NCBI RefSeq assembly: GCF_902168175.1
Contig: NZ_CABHOU010000101.1
Coordinates: forward strand, 1 to 64,000
Reading direction: 5' to 3'
Length of the DNA: 64,000 bases
Source: an uncultured Chitinophaga sp.
GTDB taxonomy: Bacteria > Bacteroidota > Bacteroidia > Chitinophagales > Chitinophagaceae
Position numbers and translations under genes: made by a program. Numbering within the stretch: the first letter of the stretch is position 1; each line of letters opens with the position of its first letter. Under the pieces are notes generated by a model that had not been told where the DNA came from, did no database searches, and worked only from the letters and a program-made list of their open reading frames with translations. Below are positions 27,401 through 36,488 of this stretch, one piece after another.

Positions 27401-28061
27401 CGGCTACCCGATCGACCGTATGTTCGCCTATCGTTGGGCGGGATTGGACGAAAGAGGACAATCACAGATATATAATGCAAAGGGAGAAAAGATCAGCTCT
27501 TTCTCACCTCAGCCTTTAACCATCGACGATTTAGAATATGTAGGAAATGCCAGCCCACGGACCACGGGAGGTTTTAGCCAAACACTGAGGTATAGAAAAT
27601 TATCTCTGGTAGCCAGGATCGCCTACTACCTCGATTATCAGCTGTTCTATGATCCGATCGATGCAAGGAACCTGCCGAGCGGCTCTCAGCTAAGCGGTTA
27701 CCTGAGCGCAGCCAAAGCCATGGTCAACCGTTGGCGCCAGCCGGGTGATGAAGCCAATACCAATATCCTTGGTATCAGCAACATCAATATGAATTCCATT
27801 AACTGGTTCTCACAATCGAACATTAATGTAATTGACGGCGATAACATCCGCCTGCAACAGGTGAGTATGAACTACGATGTAGGCACGATCGGCAAACGCA
27901 GCTTCGTTAAAAATATGACGCTGGGCCTCACGGCGGCTAATATTGGGCTGATCTGGAAAAAGAACGATGCAGGCGTAGATCCGCAGTACATCTTCAATAG
28001 CCACTACAGCAGCCTGCGTCCCGCGCCGAATTACAACTTTAGTATGAACGTCACCTTCTAA
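24408..28061 (+). CDS. SusC/RagA TonB-dependent transporter with N-terminal STN domain
   Basis: 1217 residues. An N-terminal extension (MQFMQKNAIAS...) typical of FecI/FecR-linked Chitinophagaceae transporters precedes the signal peptide (MKLTFIFLTAVLLQVHANTYSQ); an internal ATG at 24420 is an alternative start. Order: STN domain (ANLKAVFAEIEKQTGYTVFY), carboxypeptidase-regulatory-like domain (IQGVLKDERGQPVANASVLL), TonB plug with GVIVIETKKGKQG, then a 22-strand barrel ending in an aromatic strand (NYNFSMNVTF). The STN domain implies signalling to the FecR protein. Its SusD partner starts 14 bases downstream. Ligand not deducible; the linked protease hints at peptides. Confidence 0.95.
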   Translation: MQFMQKNAIASGTSHALTSPAAIYRRDDGNRAAKRGAFTKIILVMKLTFIFLTAVLLQVHANTYSQSVTLSVRKANLKAVFAEIEKQTGYTVFYNREVLDNTKPVTVSVSDLPLKQFLEVSLVDQPIDYIIKDKFILLKEKAPTPTVPAAAPQAIQGVLKDERGQPVANASVLLLPSRRVVTTNAAGWFTFSDVSPGEYKLEISHVSFQRVTQSVTVGNAVVTVTINMRVSQLQLEGITISTGYQKIDKKLATGSAVVITAKDIRQSPALNIMERLEGMVPGVVFDVRNNSIQMRTQNNYFTDASERMPLIVIDGFPAIENNLASNPNSGHSRTTRSSTNSIINNINPNDIESISFLKDAAASAIWGSRAANGVIVIETKKGKQGAPQVGLTTALSISEPADLANLNVMNAKDYIDFEQELFDKNFFTDPSTHWRNPGVSRAQEIMFDARKGKITTAQRDAMLAELGQHDSKKQLSDVMLQNAVTQQYGLSVSGGAGNSDYYISGNYANDKPVFKGNGTESYYANIRVNSSFFQNRIKLSTYINQSYSKSDVNTAAVSSISPGSFGLRPYEDIYDPKYVLFNKNTVDSFTNMGYFPWSYNAIDELTASTTTYRKNGSRINVNLSGRVTDWLNLDASGTYQRNSSLVDELARENAYSTKNLVNEGTSRDAGRLTFGVPKGAVLKTGSTIGQDYTIRLGFDLHKQFGEHNASLIGGNEFREAKMEVYSQTYYGYDLASSTSAVVNPTTPYRTYLWSPTVNATRTLGSSDNVIVRPITRYLSYYGAANYDYKSRYFLSGSIRFDDYTELGLERRKRAKPFWSLGTKWIISDENFMKDVPLLDFAALRFTVGTAGKVPVNGVPKSVFNYSGVDSYTGLPYGSIGVAGNPDLRWENSRTFNTGLDLRLLKQRMTVTFDIYQRLSSGILVNMPINPALGWTSLAYNTGELKSNGYEIAVSGELIRSKNWTWSANFNLAHTSNEVSDKRFGTQVVTSPYYVGPISGYPIDRMFAYRWAGLDERGQSQIYNAKGEKISSFSPQPLTIDDLEYVGNASPRTTGGFSQTLRYRKLSLVARIAYYLDYQLFYDPIDARNLPSGSQLSGYLSAAKAMVNRWRQPGDEANTNILGISNINMNSINWFSQSNINVIDGDNIRLQQVSMNYDVGTIGKRSFVKNMTLGLTAANIGLIWKKNDAGVDPQYIFNSHYSSLRPAPNYNFSMNVTF

Positions 28062-28075
28062 CAACGACAGCAACA

Positions 28076-29455
28076 ATGAAAAAATCATTTCTTATATATG
28101 CTTTTGGCGCCCTGCTTTTAACAGCAGGAGGATGCCGTAAATACGTGGAGATAGATCAGCCAGGCAGACGCGTGCTGAAACTGACTTCTGACTATGATGC
28201 GTTACTGAATGGGGTGTTCAATATGAATACCGGCTACAGTTTGCCCCTGGCCTTATCTGACGATATGGAAGTAACCGACGTTGTATTGGAGCAACGCATT
28301 ACAAATGCCACGCGTATGGCCTATACATGGTCGGCCGACTATTACGGCGAGCAGAACGATGCCGACTGGGACCGCTATTACAAGCAGATTTACAACTGCA
28401 ACGCCATTACCGATGGGGTGATGGACAGCGAAGGCGGTACCGACGTGCAGAAGCGCACGATCTATGCCAAGGCCCGCGTATACCGTGCTGCCGCTTACCT
28501 TGACCTCGTGAACATGTATGCCAGGCACTACAGCGCAACCAGTGCAGAAACTGATCCCGGCGTACCCCTGGTGCTTAGGGCAGCCTTTGAAGGTGTAAAC
28601 CTGCAAAGAGCCTCTGTTAAAGCGGTGTATGCACAAATTAATAAAGATCTGCTGGAGGCTATTCCTAATCTGCCGCCACACCCTTCCCGGGCTACCGAGG
28701 CGTCGCAGATGGCAGCTTATGGCCTGCTTACCCGTTCGCACCTGTACATGGCCGCGTACGATGATGCTCGCAGGTATGCAGACAGCGCACTCGCCCGCAA
28801 CAGCCAGCTTATGGACCTCGCTCCTTTCGTGAGCGGCACGAATTATCCGACTAAACTCAACCTGTCAGAACCTCTTTTCCTGCGCGTTAACGGCTCTTCA
28901 TCACTGGTACACTACGCGATGAGTAACTCGCTCCAGGCGCTGTTTACTCCGCAGGACCTTCGCTGGCGTGTTTACACCCTGCCCGGCACCAGTTATATCC
29001 CGGCACCCGTATTCAACGGCCGCGGATATTATGGTCACAGACTTGTATCGATAGATGTAGCGAGCGGTGTACTGATAGGGCCCAGCGTACCGGAAATGAT
29101 GGTGACCAAAGCAGAATGCCTGGCCCGCGCTAATAATGCTTCCGGTGCTGTAGATATCCTCAACGAACTGCGCAAATTCCGCTTCCTCCCCGCCGACTAC
29201 ACCCTGCTTACCGCCAACAACGCGGATGAAGCCCTGCAATTGTCGCTGGATGAAAGAAGAAGGGAGATGATGTGGAACGGCACCCGCTGGTTCGACCAGA
29301 AACGCCTGAACCTCGAACCTCGTTTCGCAAAAACGGTTACACGCGTGTTTCTCGGCGAAACCTATACGCTGACACCTAATTCAAACCGTTACGTATTCCC
29401 GATCGCTTCAAAATATGTTCTACTGAATCCTGAGATGACACAAAATCCCAGGTAA
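28076..29455 (+). CDS. SusD/RagB-type surface lipoprotein
   Basis: 459 residues. Lipoprotein signal MKKSFLIYAFGALLLTAGGC, with the acylated Cys in AGGC. Helical TPR-like SusD fold; conserved RVYRAAAYLDLVNMYARHY and C-terminal LDERRREMMWNGTRWFDQKRLN signatures are present. It binds substrate at the surface lid over the SusC pore. Somewhat short for the family. Encoded directly after susC in one operon. Confidence 0.93.
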   Translation: MKKSFLIYAFGALLLTAGGCRKYVEIDQPGRRVLKLTSDYDALLNGVFNMNTGYSLPLALSDDMEVTDVVLEQRITNATRMAYTWSADYYGEQNDADWDRYYKQIYNCNAITDGVMDSEGGTDVQKRTIYAKARVYRAAAYLDLVNMYARHYSATSAETDPGVPLVLRAAFEGVNLQRASVKAVYAQINKDLLEAIPNLPPHPSRATEASQMAAYGLLTRSHLYMAAYDDARRYADSALARNSQLMDLAPFVSGTNYPTKLNLSEPLFLRVNGSSSLVHYAMSNSLQALFTPQDLRWRVYTLPGTSYIPAPVFNGRGYYGHRLVSIDVASGVLIGPSVPEMMVTKAECLARANNASGAVDILNELRKFRFLPADYTLLTANNADEALQLSLDERRREMMWNGTRWFDQKRLNLEPRFAKTVTRVFLGETYTLTPNSNRYVFPIASKYVLLNPEMTQNPR

Positions 29456-29479
29456 CAAAATCCTTATAATATCTGAATC

Positions 29480-32011
29480 ATGCTTAAAAGAAAATTGCCG
29501 CTTTTCGCGCTGATCGTTTCATGCGCGATCATGGGAGCCTATAGCCCTTCCAGCGCGCAGAAAAGAAAGAAGAAGAAGAAAGGAGAAACCGCCGCAGTAG
29601 TACCTGCCGCTAAACCTGCCGGAGATTCTACCCGTAAGAACCAGCCGCCGAAAGTAAAGAAGTACAGCGAGGTCATTACCAAAGACATGGAAAGCCGCAA
29701 GGGTTTCCTGATGGTGCATAAGAAAGAAGAAAAGTACTTTTTTGAAGTGCCCTTCTCCCTGTTCAGCCGCGAGATACTCACGGTGAGCAGGATTTCCAAA
29801 GCCTCTGTAGACATGCGTAACGGCTCCAACGGCCTCGTGGGCGATGAGATCGCAGAATCGGTATACCGTTTCGAAAAAGGCCCGGGCGACCGCTTGTTCC
29901 TTCGCCGCCTGTCTTTTTCGGAGTATACACCGGATTCTACTTCCGATATGGCCAAAAGCGTCATGCTGAATAACGTACAGGCTATTGCCATGGCGTTCCC
30001 GATAGCAGCGTACAATGCCGATTCAACCGCCGCCGTAATTGACGTTACAGACTTCCTCAGCAGCGACAACAATGTACTTTATTTCGAGAATGATAAGCTG
30101 AAACAACGCGCAGGTATGGGCGCACAGCAGAACGACCGCAGTTATATCGAGTCGGTAAATGTATATGCCACCAACCTCGAAGTAAAGGCGGTGAAAACGT
30201 ATAGCGCCGGTTTAAATCCAACACACAGCAACTATACCGTAGAACTCAATTCTTCTATGGTATTACTGCCTGCCGTACCCATGAAACCCAGGATCATGGA
30301 CGAACGCGTAGGTTACTTCACCTCTTCTCACCGCGACTTCGATGCACATCCGCAGAGCGTAAAAGTGACCAGCTATGCTAACCGCTGGAAACTGGAACCT
30401 AAACCGGAAGATGTACAACGTTACCTGCGCGGCGAACTGGTAGAACCACAGAAGCAGATCGTGTTTTATATTGATCCGGCTACTCCGAAAAAATGGGTAC
30501 CATACCTGATTGCCGGCGTAAACGACTGGAACAAGGCCTTTGAACAGGCGGGCTTTAAAAACGCGATTATTGGTCTGGAAGCACCTACCTACGAGCAAGA
30601 CAGCACCTGGAGCCTGAATGACGCACGTAACTCTGCCATCATTTACCGCCCTTCGCAAATCGCGAACGCAATGGGCCCAAGCATTACGGACCCACGCAGC
30701 GGCGAGATCCTGGAAAGCCATATTTTCTGGTACCATAACGTAATGTCTATGTTGCAGAAATGGTACCTGGTACAATGCGCCACCACCGACCCGCGTGCCC
30801 GTAAACCGGTGATCGACGATGCGCTGATGGGCGACCTGATCCGCTTCGTATCATCACATGAAGTGGGTCATACGCTTGGGCTCCGCCACAACTTCGGTTC
30901 CAGCTCCACCGTACCGGTGGAAAAACTGCGCGATAAAAAATGGCTCGAAATCCATGGTCACACGCCTTCAATCATGGACTACGCCCGTTTTAACTACGTA
31001 GCACAGCCGGAAGATAACATCGGTACCTCTGGCCTGTACCCGCGCATTAATGACTACGACAAGTGGGCTATTGAATGGGGATACCGCTGGCGCCCGGAAT
31101 ACAAAGACGAATGGCAGGAACAGAAAGCGATCGTTAAAATTGTAACCGACAGTCTGAAAAAGAACAACCGTCTTTGGTTTGGTGGTGAAATGGAACCCGA
31201 CGATCCGCGCGCCCAGAACGAAGACCTCGGCGACGACGCCATGAAGGCCGGCGAATACGGTATCAAAAACCTGAAAAGGATGGTGCCGCAACTGGTGGAA
31301 TGGACAAAGATCCCGGAAGAAAGCTTCGACGAACTGGACGAAACTTTTAAGAACGTATTTACGCAGTACAGCCGCTACATGGGGCATGCCATGAAAAACA
31401 TCGGTGGTATTTACCATAACTACAAACTCTCTACAGAAGCCGGCCCCGTATACGTTCCGGTGGAGTACGAGAAACAGAAACGTGCGGTTAAGTTCCTGCG
31501 CGAGCAGGTATTTACGACACCGGAGTGGCTGAATAATAAAGAGATATTCCAGCGCCTGAACTACTCCTTCGGTATGGAATTCGCCAAACTGCAGGAAGAT
31601 GTGGTAGATGCCATCTTAACCCGCCGTCGTATGAGCCACCTGATGGAACCGTCGTACGATCCGAAAACTAAAACCTACTCCCTGGAAGACCTGTTCACGG
31701 ATATGGACCAGGCAATTTTCACGGAGTTGTATAGCGGTAAAAAAGTAGACTTCTACAGGAGGAACCTGCAGAAACTGTACGTAATGCGCCTGATACAACA
31801 GTCCTTTACCCAGGACGATAAAGGTATGATCAGCCCGGGCTCTTATAAACTGGGCGGTTCAGACATGCAGGGCCTTATCCGCAGTACATTGCGCGGTCAC
31901 CAGCAATTGTTCAAACGTGCGCTGCAAAGCCCGTCGATCGATAAATTGACCCGAATACACCTACAGGAGATGAATGATAGCATAGAGAAGAAGTTTAACG
32001 AGAAGAAGTAG
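29480..32011 (+). CDS. Secreted zinc metalloprotease, DUF5117/DUF4953 type
   Basis: 843 residues. Signal peptide ends near Ser-Ala-Gln at about 26, followed by a lysine-rich patch (KRKKKKKGE). The active site is HEVGHTLGLRH (His460, Glu461, His464, His470), the extended metzincin motif HExxHxxGxxH, with a Met-turn-like SIMDY about 30 residues later. Upstream regions match DUF5117 and downstream DUF4953 organisation. 24 bases after susD, so part of the same operon and probably supplying peptides to the SusC/D pair. Strong terminator follows. Family firm; substrate inferred. Confidence 0.9.
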   Translation: MLKRKLPLFALIVSCAIMGAYSPSSAQKRKKKKKGETAAVVPAAKPAGDSTRKNQPPKVKKYSEVITKDMESRKGFLMVHKKEEKYFFEVPFSLFSREILTVSRISKASVDMRNGSNGLVGDEIAESVYRFEKGPGDRLFLRRLSFSEYTPDSTSDMAKSVMLNNVQAIAMAFPIAAYNADSTAAVIDVTDFLSSDNNVLYFENDKLKQRAGMGAQQNDRSYIESVNVYATNLEVKAVKTYSAGLNPTHSNYTVELNSSMVLLPAVPMKPRIMDERVGYFTSSHRDFDAHPQSVKVTSYANRWKLEPKPEDVQRYLRGELVEPQKQIVFYIDPATPKKWVPYLIAGVNDWNKAFEQAGFKNAIIGLEAPTYEQDSTWSLNDARNSAIIYRPSQIANAMGPSITDPRSGEILESHIFWYHNVMSMLQKWYLVQCATTDPRARKPVIDDALMGDLIRFVSSHEVGHTLGLRHNFGSSSTVPVEKLRDKKWLEIHGHTPSIMDYARFNYVAQPEDNIGTSGLYPRINDYDKWAIEWGYRWRPEYKDEWQEQKAIVKIVTDSLKKNNRLWFGGEMEPDDPRAQNEDLGDDAMKAGEYGIKNLKRMVPQLVEWTKIPEESFDELDETFKNVFTQYSRYMGHAMKNIGGIYHNYKLSTEAGPVYVPVEYEKQKRAVKFLREQVFTTPEWLNNKEIFQRLNYSFGMEFAKLQEDVVDAILTRRRMSHLMEPSYDPKTKTYSLEDLFTDMDQAIFTELYSGKKVDFYRRNLQKLYVMRLIQQSFTQDDKGMISPGSYKLGGSDMQGLIRSTLRGHQQLFKRALQSPSIDKLTRIHLQEMNDSIEKKFNEKK

Positions 32012-32024
32012 GGGTCAATCCTTT

Positions 32025-32059
32025 AAAAGCCGGTTCCTTTAGTGGGACCGGCTTTTTTT
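32025..32059 (+). terminator. Rho-independent terminator of the susCD-protease operon
   Basis: Stem AAAAGCCGGTTCC/GGGACCGGCTTTT with one wobble or mismatch, then a T-run. Starts 13 bases after the stop codon. Confidence 0.92.
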
Positions 32060-32130
32060 ATTCTGACATACGTCAGAAACCCCAAAGCGCCCGGCCGTTA
32101 CTTTTACAGGGTATCGGAAACACACCCGTC

Positions 32131-32607
32131 ATGAAAAGGAAACCAGCAACAGTCCCCAGCCCTGGCTGCCACCCTGAGGCAGTAATGCATGATGGGCTAA
32201 CCGCCATTAAAGCCATCCAGGTAATCGATCTGCAAACCAAACTGCCGGTTGTTAAAAACGAGCGCGAAAGTGCGCCCATCTACCATAGCCGGATGTTGGT
32301 AGATAATGGAAAACGGTTCATTAATCTATCCGTAAGTGACATCATCTACCTGAAAGCCGACCGCGATTATACCTGGATACATACTACCGACAACCGATCC
32401 TATCTTAGCTCCTACGGCATCAGCCATATAGAACGCAGGCTGCACCCGGCCCAGTTCATCCGCATCCACCGCTCGCATATCGTAAACGTACATCACATCA
32501 GGGAGCTGCACCGCGACCTTACACGGCTGGTGTTGACGTTACATAATGACCTGGAAATAAGTGTAGGACGGAATTACCTGCCAGCGCTTAAACAAATGAT
32601 CCTTTAA
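32131..32607 (+). CDS. LytTR-domain transcription regulator without receiver domain
   Basis: 158 residues. The C-terminal LytTR DNA-binding domain (about 60-155) is clear: INLSVSDIIYLKADRDYTWIHTTDNRSYLSS, HPAQFIRIHRSHIVNVHHIREL and ISVGRNYLPALKQ. The N-terminal 55 residues are not a receiver domain, so control is not by phosphorelay in cis. The stop codon overlaps the convergent Crp/Fnr gene stop at 32604-32607. Target genes unknown. Confidence 0.88.
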   Translation: MKRKPATVPSPGCHPEAVMHDGLTAIKAIQVIDLQTKLPVVKNERESAPIYHSRMLVDNGKRFINLSVSDIIYLKADRDYTWIHTTDNRSYLSSYGISHIERRLHPAQFIRIHRSHIVNVHHIRELHRDLTRLVLTLHNDLEISVGRNYLPALKQMIL

Positions 32608-33203
32608 CTCTTCTGTGCGGTGAGTTTACGGATACGGGAGAGGCTGTCCTGGTGAATATTGAGATAAGAGGCAATGTACTTCAACGGTACGTATTTAATG
32701 ATATCGGGCTGATGGGCGATCAGCTTCCGGTAACGTTCTTCAGCAGTAAGGCATATCAGGTCGATGAGATTGTCCTGCCCCCACATCATTACCCGTTCTA
32801 TCAGGTTCATGTCTACTTTATTGGCGTCGTGCAGGCCTTTTCGCAGCACGGCCACTTCTTCCCTGCCCCATTGCAGCGCATCCACCTCAGTTAAGGTTTC
32901 CAGTGCGCACGACGATGGCATACCATTGGACAGGTACAATGTAGTAGATACGAACTCATTGCCAGATACCAGTCCGAGGGTATAATCCACTTCGTTATGT
33001 ACGCGGTATAAACGCACGATGCCTGTATTAACAAAATACAACCGTTCCACCGGTTTGCCCTGTTCCATGATGATGGTGTGTTTCGGAATGGTTACATGGC
33101 GGGTTACCGACCGGATGAGCGCAAATTCGCTTTCGGTGAAGAAAATGTGCCGCTCCTGCAGAAACCGGCAGGCCAGCGCGTACTCCGGGAATTTAGTTGT
33201 CAT
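32604..33203 (-). CDS. Crp/Fnr-family transcription regulator
   Basis: 199 residues from the ATG at 33203; an earlier in-frame start at 33266 would add a hydrophobic 21-residue stretch and is unlikely. A cyclic-nucleotide-binding-like domain (HTIIMEQGKPVERLYFVNTGIVRLYR) is followed by a short C-terminal helix-turn-helix (YVPLKYIASYLNIHQDSLSRIRK). No Fnr-type cysteine cluster, and the ligand-binding Arg/Ser pattern is not conserved, so the effector is unknown. Its divergent neighbour is the GH43 arabinanase-like gene at 33284, a possible target. Confidence 0.9.
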   Translation of the reverse strand: MTTKFPEYALACRFLQERHIFFTESEFALIRSVTRHVTIPKHTIIMEQGKPVERLYFVNTGIVRLYRVHNEVDYTLGLVSGNEFVSTTLYLSNGMPSSCALETLTEVDALQWGREEVAVLRKGLHDANKVDMNLIERVMMWGQDNLIDLICLTAEERYRKLIAHQPDIIKYVPLKYIASYLNIHQDSLSRIRKLTAQKS

Positions 33204-33283
33204 GTTTTGGGAAGATGAGCAGCTAAATATAGTAAAAACAACCGCAGCTATAAAGAATGAGGTCATTTAATTAGATTTACAGG

Positions 33284-34204
33284 ATGCGTTACCTGCTCCT
33301 CACCTTATTGCTCGTTCCCCTGGGATTACTGGCGCAAATGCCCTCTGTACATGATCCGGTGCTGATCAAACAAGACAGTGTGTACTACCTTTTTTGCACC
33401 GGCAATGGTATTTCCCGCTGGAGCAGCACCGATATGGTAAACTGGAAACGGGAAAAACCTGTATTCGATACCCCGCCGCAATGGGCAGTGGAAGCTGTGC
33501 CTGGATATAAGGGCCATACCTGGGCGCCGGATATCAGTTTTCATAACGGTACTTATTACCTGTTCTACTCTGTGTCTACCTTCGGAAAAAACAGCTCCTG
33601 TATTGGCCTGGCTACCGCTACTTCGCTGCACCCGGGGGCTTTATTTACCGATCATGGTAAAGTAATACGATCGGTGCAGGGTAAAGACAACTGGAACGCA
33701 ATAGACCCGAATCTCATTTTCGATAAAAAAGATAAACCCTGGCTGAGTTTTGGCTCCTTCTGGGGAGGACTGCAACTGGTGCGGTTAAATGATAGTCTTA
33801 CCGCCCCCGTTGGCCCGTTCATTAATATTGCCAGCCGTGAGCGCGGCAACAAAGCCATCGAAGCCCCATTCATCTTTCAAAAAGGAAACTACTACTACCT
33901 GTTCGCCTCCACAGACTTCTGCTGCAAAGGTGTTAACAGTACCTATAAAATGGTGGTAGGCCGTTCGCGTAACTTACAGGGCCCTTACACCGACAAAGCC
34001 GGCGTGGACATGAAACAGGGCGGCGGCACGCTTTTACTGGAAGGCGATGAAAAATGGCATGGGGTGGGTCATAACTCGGTATATACATTTGATGGCCATG
34101 ATTACCTTTTCTTTCATGGGTATGATGCGAACGACAGGGGCCGGTCTAAACTGCGCATAGAAAAGCTGACATGGAATAAAGGCTGGCCGGAAATAAGCCG
34201 GTAA
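33284..34204 (+). CDS. Secreted GH43 arabinan-type hydrolase
   Basis: 306 residues, signal peptide MRYLLLTLLLVPLGLLAQ. The GH43 catalytic triad is intact: Asp24 in VHDPVL (base), Asp141 in NAIDPNL (pKa modulator) and Glu193 in IEAPF (acid). The pattern (HDPVLIK..YYLFCTG, GHTWAPDISF, WLSFGSFWGG, and GVGHNSVY with metal-binding His) resembles endo-1,5-alpha-L-arabinanases. Stop codon abuts the convergent receptor gene stop. Substrate is likely arabinan, as inferred from motif pattern. Confidence 0.9.
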   Translation: MRYLLLTLLLVPLGLLAQMPSVHDPVLIKQDSVYYLFCTGNGISRWSSTDMVNWKREKPVFDTPPQWAVEAVPGYKGHTWAPDISFHNGTYYLFYSVSTFGKNSSCIGLATATSLHPGALFTDHGKVIRSVQGKDNWNAIDPNLIFDKKDKPWLSFGSFWGGLQLVRLNDSLTAPVGPFINIASRERGNKAIEAPFIFQKGNYYYLFASTDFCCKGVNSTYKMVVGRSRNLQGPYTDKAGVDMKQGGGTLLLEGDEKWHGVGHNSVYTFDGHDYLFFHGYDANDRGRSKLRIEKLTWNKGWPEISR

Positions 34205-36331
34205 TTACATCCTGCTTTTCTCGTCGGTATTATTCGTATCTATTTTCTTCTTCGTAAATAATTTGCCTTTACTGAAGTTCCAGCTAAAAGCCAGCATCAC
34301 CGCACGTGTAGGGCGTTTCTGGTAAAAGTTGATGCGGGTACCCTTGTATTCCGTGATCGTTTTCTCCCGCGAAGTATTAAACACATCGGCGAAGTACAAC
34401 CTGATGCGGCCTTTCTTTTTAAGGATGGCCCGCGATGCGCCGAGGTCCATGTAAAATATCTCCGACTGCCTGGAATTAGCAGTGGTATAGGGCGATGTAT
34501 ACTCCGCATACAGATCAAAATCGGCCACCTTATTCCACTTATACGTTTGCATCGTTTTAAGCACCATCGAGGTACGGTCTATTTCCAGATCTTCAAAGTC
34601 GGCTTTAGCGTGATACAACAGCAAGCCGTTCTCGGCCTCCCAGCCCTTTAACAGCGGCACCGATATATTGGCAGAAACACCGTATTCCACGTTCTTTGGA
34701 AAGTTCTTCGATTTGTATTCGATAATGTTATCGTCCAGTGTGAGCGCTGTTTGGGCGATGTAGTTGGTAGTATGGCGGTAATGGAGGTCGGCATTGAATT
34801 TATGGCGGAGCGTTACACCGGCCTGTACTACGTGGGTGTACTGGGGCAGCAGGTCGGGATTGCCGGTTACTATCTCAAAATCGTTTACCTGTAAACGGTA
34901 TGGATTAAGATCGTTGTAAGCCGGGCGGCCAACGCGCCGCGAATAGTTTAGGCGCGCCGAGTTACCCTTTTCCTGCGCCAATGTATGGTCGATGAACACC
35001 GATGGGAACCAGCCGAAGTAATCGCGGCGGATGGTGGAACCGTTGGTAAGCGAGCGGCCTTTGGAATAAGTTTGTTCGCCACGCAAACCTGCCTTGACAC
35101 TGGTTTTCTTTAGCCGTGTTTCAAAGGTGCCGTAAAACATGAGCAGGTGCTCGTTGTAGGCAAAATCATTGCTACCGGCAATATCCTTTATCCATTCGCC
35201 GGCTGCTTCGTCCTCCGCCAGTAAATTATTCCGCCTGTCGGTGCGCACATACTTAAGGCCTGTTCTGGCGGTGGACTTCGCGGTAAAAGCATGGCTGTAA
35301 TCTGCCTGTGCGCTATACATATCCGTTGTACTCGGGGTGTTGGTGCGGAAAGTGCCGCTTAAGGAAGCATCACTGTACTCAGAGTTCAGCGTAGTTACTT
35401 CCGTTTTCCTGTTGCGTGTATAATCACCGATCACTTTTAAGGACGATCCAAGCGTATCCGTTTTCCAAACATAAGTGGCCGTGCTGCTGCTCAGCCTGGG
35501 ATGCCTTACCCAATCTGTATGAGCCTTGCCCGTTACCTGGTTGTAAGAGATATTGGAACTAAACGACTGTATAAGATCGGTGGCCGTACCATTATGCTGT
35601 AAGGTGAGTGATTGTTGCGGGGAGAAATCGTACACCGCCCCTGCCCTGTATTGCTGACGCGTATTGTTATTGTTACGAAGGCCGGTACTGCTAAAACGGC
35701 TACCATCGGGATAATCAGTAGTGCTATGACCACGATACTGGCTCTGGTCTTTACTGGGATTATATCCGCCAAATAAGTACCAGCGCTTAAACTTATAATC
35801 CAGGGAAGCGCCGCCACCAATATACGGACGGTTGCCCTGCTGGCGAAACTGCGCCGACAATGTGCCCGATATGCCCTGCTCCCGTGCTTTCTTCAGTATA
35901 ATATGGATAATACCACCCGAGGAGGATGCTTCATATTCCGCAGGTGGATTGGCGATCACTTCTATTTTACTGATATTTTCCGAACGCAATGATTTCAAAT
36001 ACTCCGCCAGTTCCTGCCCGCTCATACGTTGCACCACATCATTAATCATCACCATTACAGATTGATTACCATTGATGCGAATGCCACCATCAGGGCTCAC
36101 CCAAATGCCTGGCGACTTTTGCAGCACCTCCAGGGCATTATAGCCATCCGCCAGCGCACTGTTCTCTATGTTCACGATAAACCGGTCGGCCTTACGCGTT
36201 ACCAATGGTTTGCGCGCCTTTATCTCCACCTCGTTCAGCCGTTTCACCGTATCCTTTGGCACGGTGGGCGTTTGCGCGTTTAACTGTTGCACAGCGAAAA
36301 AACATACGATTATAAAAGCAAATCTCTTCAT
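34205..36331 (-). CDS. TonB-dependent-receptor-like outer membrane beta-barrel protein
   Basis: 708 residues. Signal peptide MKRFAFIIVCFFAVQQLNAQ, a short linker, then a plug-type region (LNEVEIKARKPLVTRKADRF, ALEVLQKSPGIWVSPDGGIRINGNQSVMVMINDV, ANPPAEYEASSSGGIIHIILKK) and a C-terminal barrel (outer-membrane beta-barrel family common in Bacteroidota). The N-terminal carboxypeptidase-regulatory domain often found in this family is missing. No SusD partner, so probably not a glycan transporter of the Sus type. The LytTR/HK pair lies upstream on the same strand, suggesting co-regulation. Confidence 0.88.
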   Translation of the reverse strand: MKRFAFIIVCFFAVQQLNAQTPTVPKDTVKRLNEVEIKARKPLVTRKADRFIVNIENSALADGYNALEVLQKSPGIWVSPDGGIRINGNQSVMVMINDVVQRMSGQELAEYLKSLRSENISKIEVIANPPAEYEASSSGGIIHIILKKAREQGISGTLSAQFRQQGNRPYIGGGASLDYKFKRWYLFGGYNPSKDQSQYRGHSTTDYPDGSRFSSTGLRNNNNTRQQYRAGAVYDFSPQQSLTLQHNGTATDLIQSFSSNISYNQVTGKAHTDWVRHPRLSSSTATYVWKTDTLGSSLKVIGDYTRNRKTEVTTLNSEYSDASLSGTFRTNTPSTTDMYSAQADYSHAFTAKSTARTGLKYVRTDRRNNLLAEDEAAGEWIKDIAGSNDFAYNEHLLMFYGTFETRLKKTSVKAGLRGEQTYSKGRSLTNGSTIRRDYFGWFPSVFIDHTLAQEKGNSARLNYSRRVGRPAYNDLNPYRLQVNDFEIVTGNPDLLPQYTHVVQAGVTLRHKFNADLHYRHTTNYIAQTALTLDDNIIEYKSKNFPKNVEYGVSANISVPLLKGWEAENGLLLYHAKADFEDLEIDRTSMVLKTMQTYKWNKVADFDLYAEYTSPYTTANSRQSEIFYMDLGASRAILKKKGRIRLYFADVFNTSREKTITEYKGTRINFYQKRPTRAVMLAFSWNFSKGKLFTKKKIDTNNTDEKSRM

Positions 36332-36488
36332 AGTTTTTTGTTTTTACCGGGATAAGAGGGGAACGTATAGACATACATTCCCGTACACAAACTATTTATA
36401 AAAAAAAGTACTGTAAATGTAGGGAGGATAACTACGGGGAGGGACCGCAATGAGCAGTTGACGGGGATGGGTGAGCCGTTGAGGGCGT

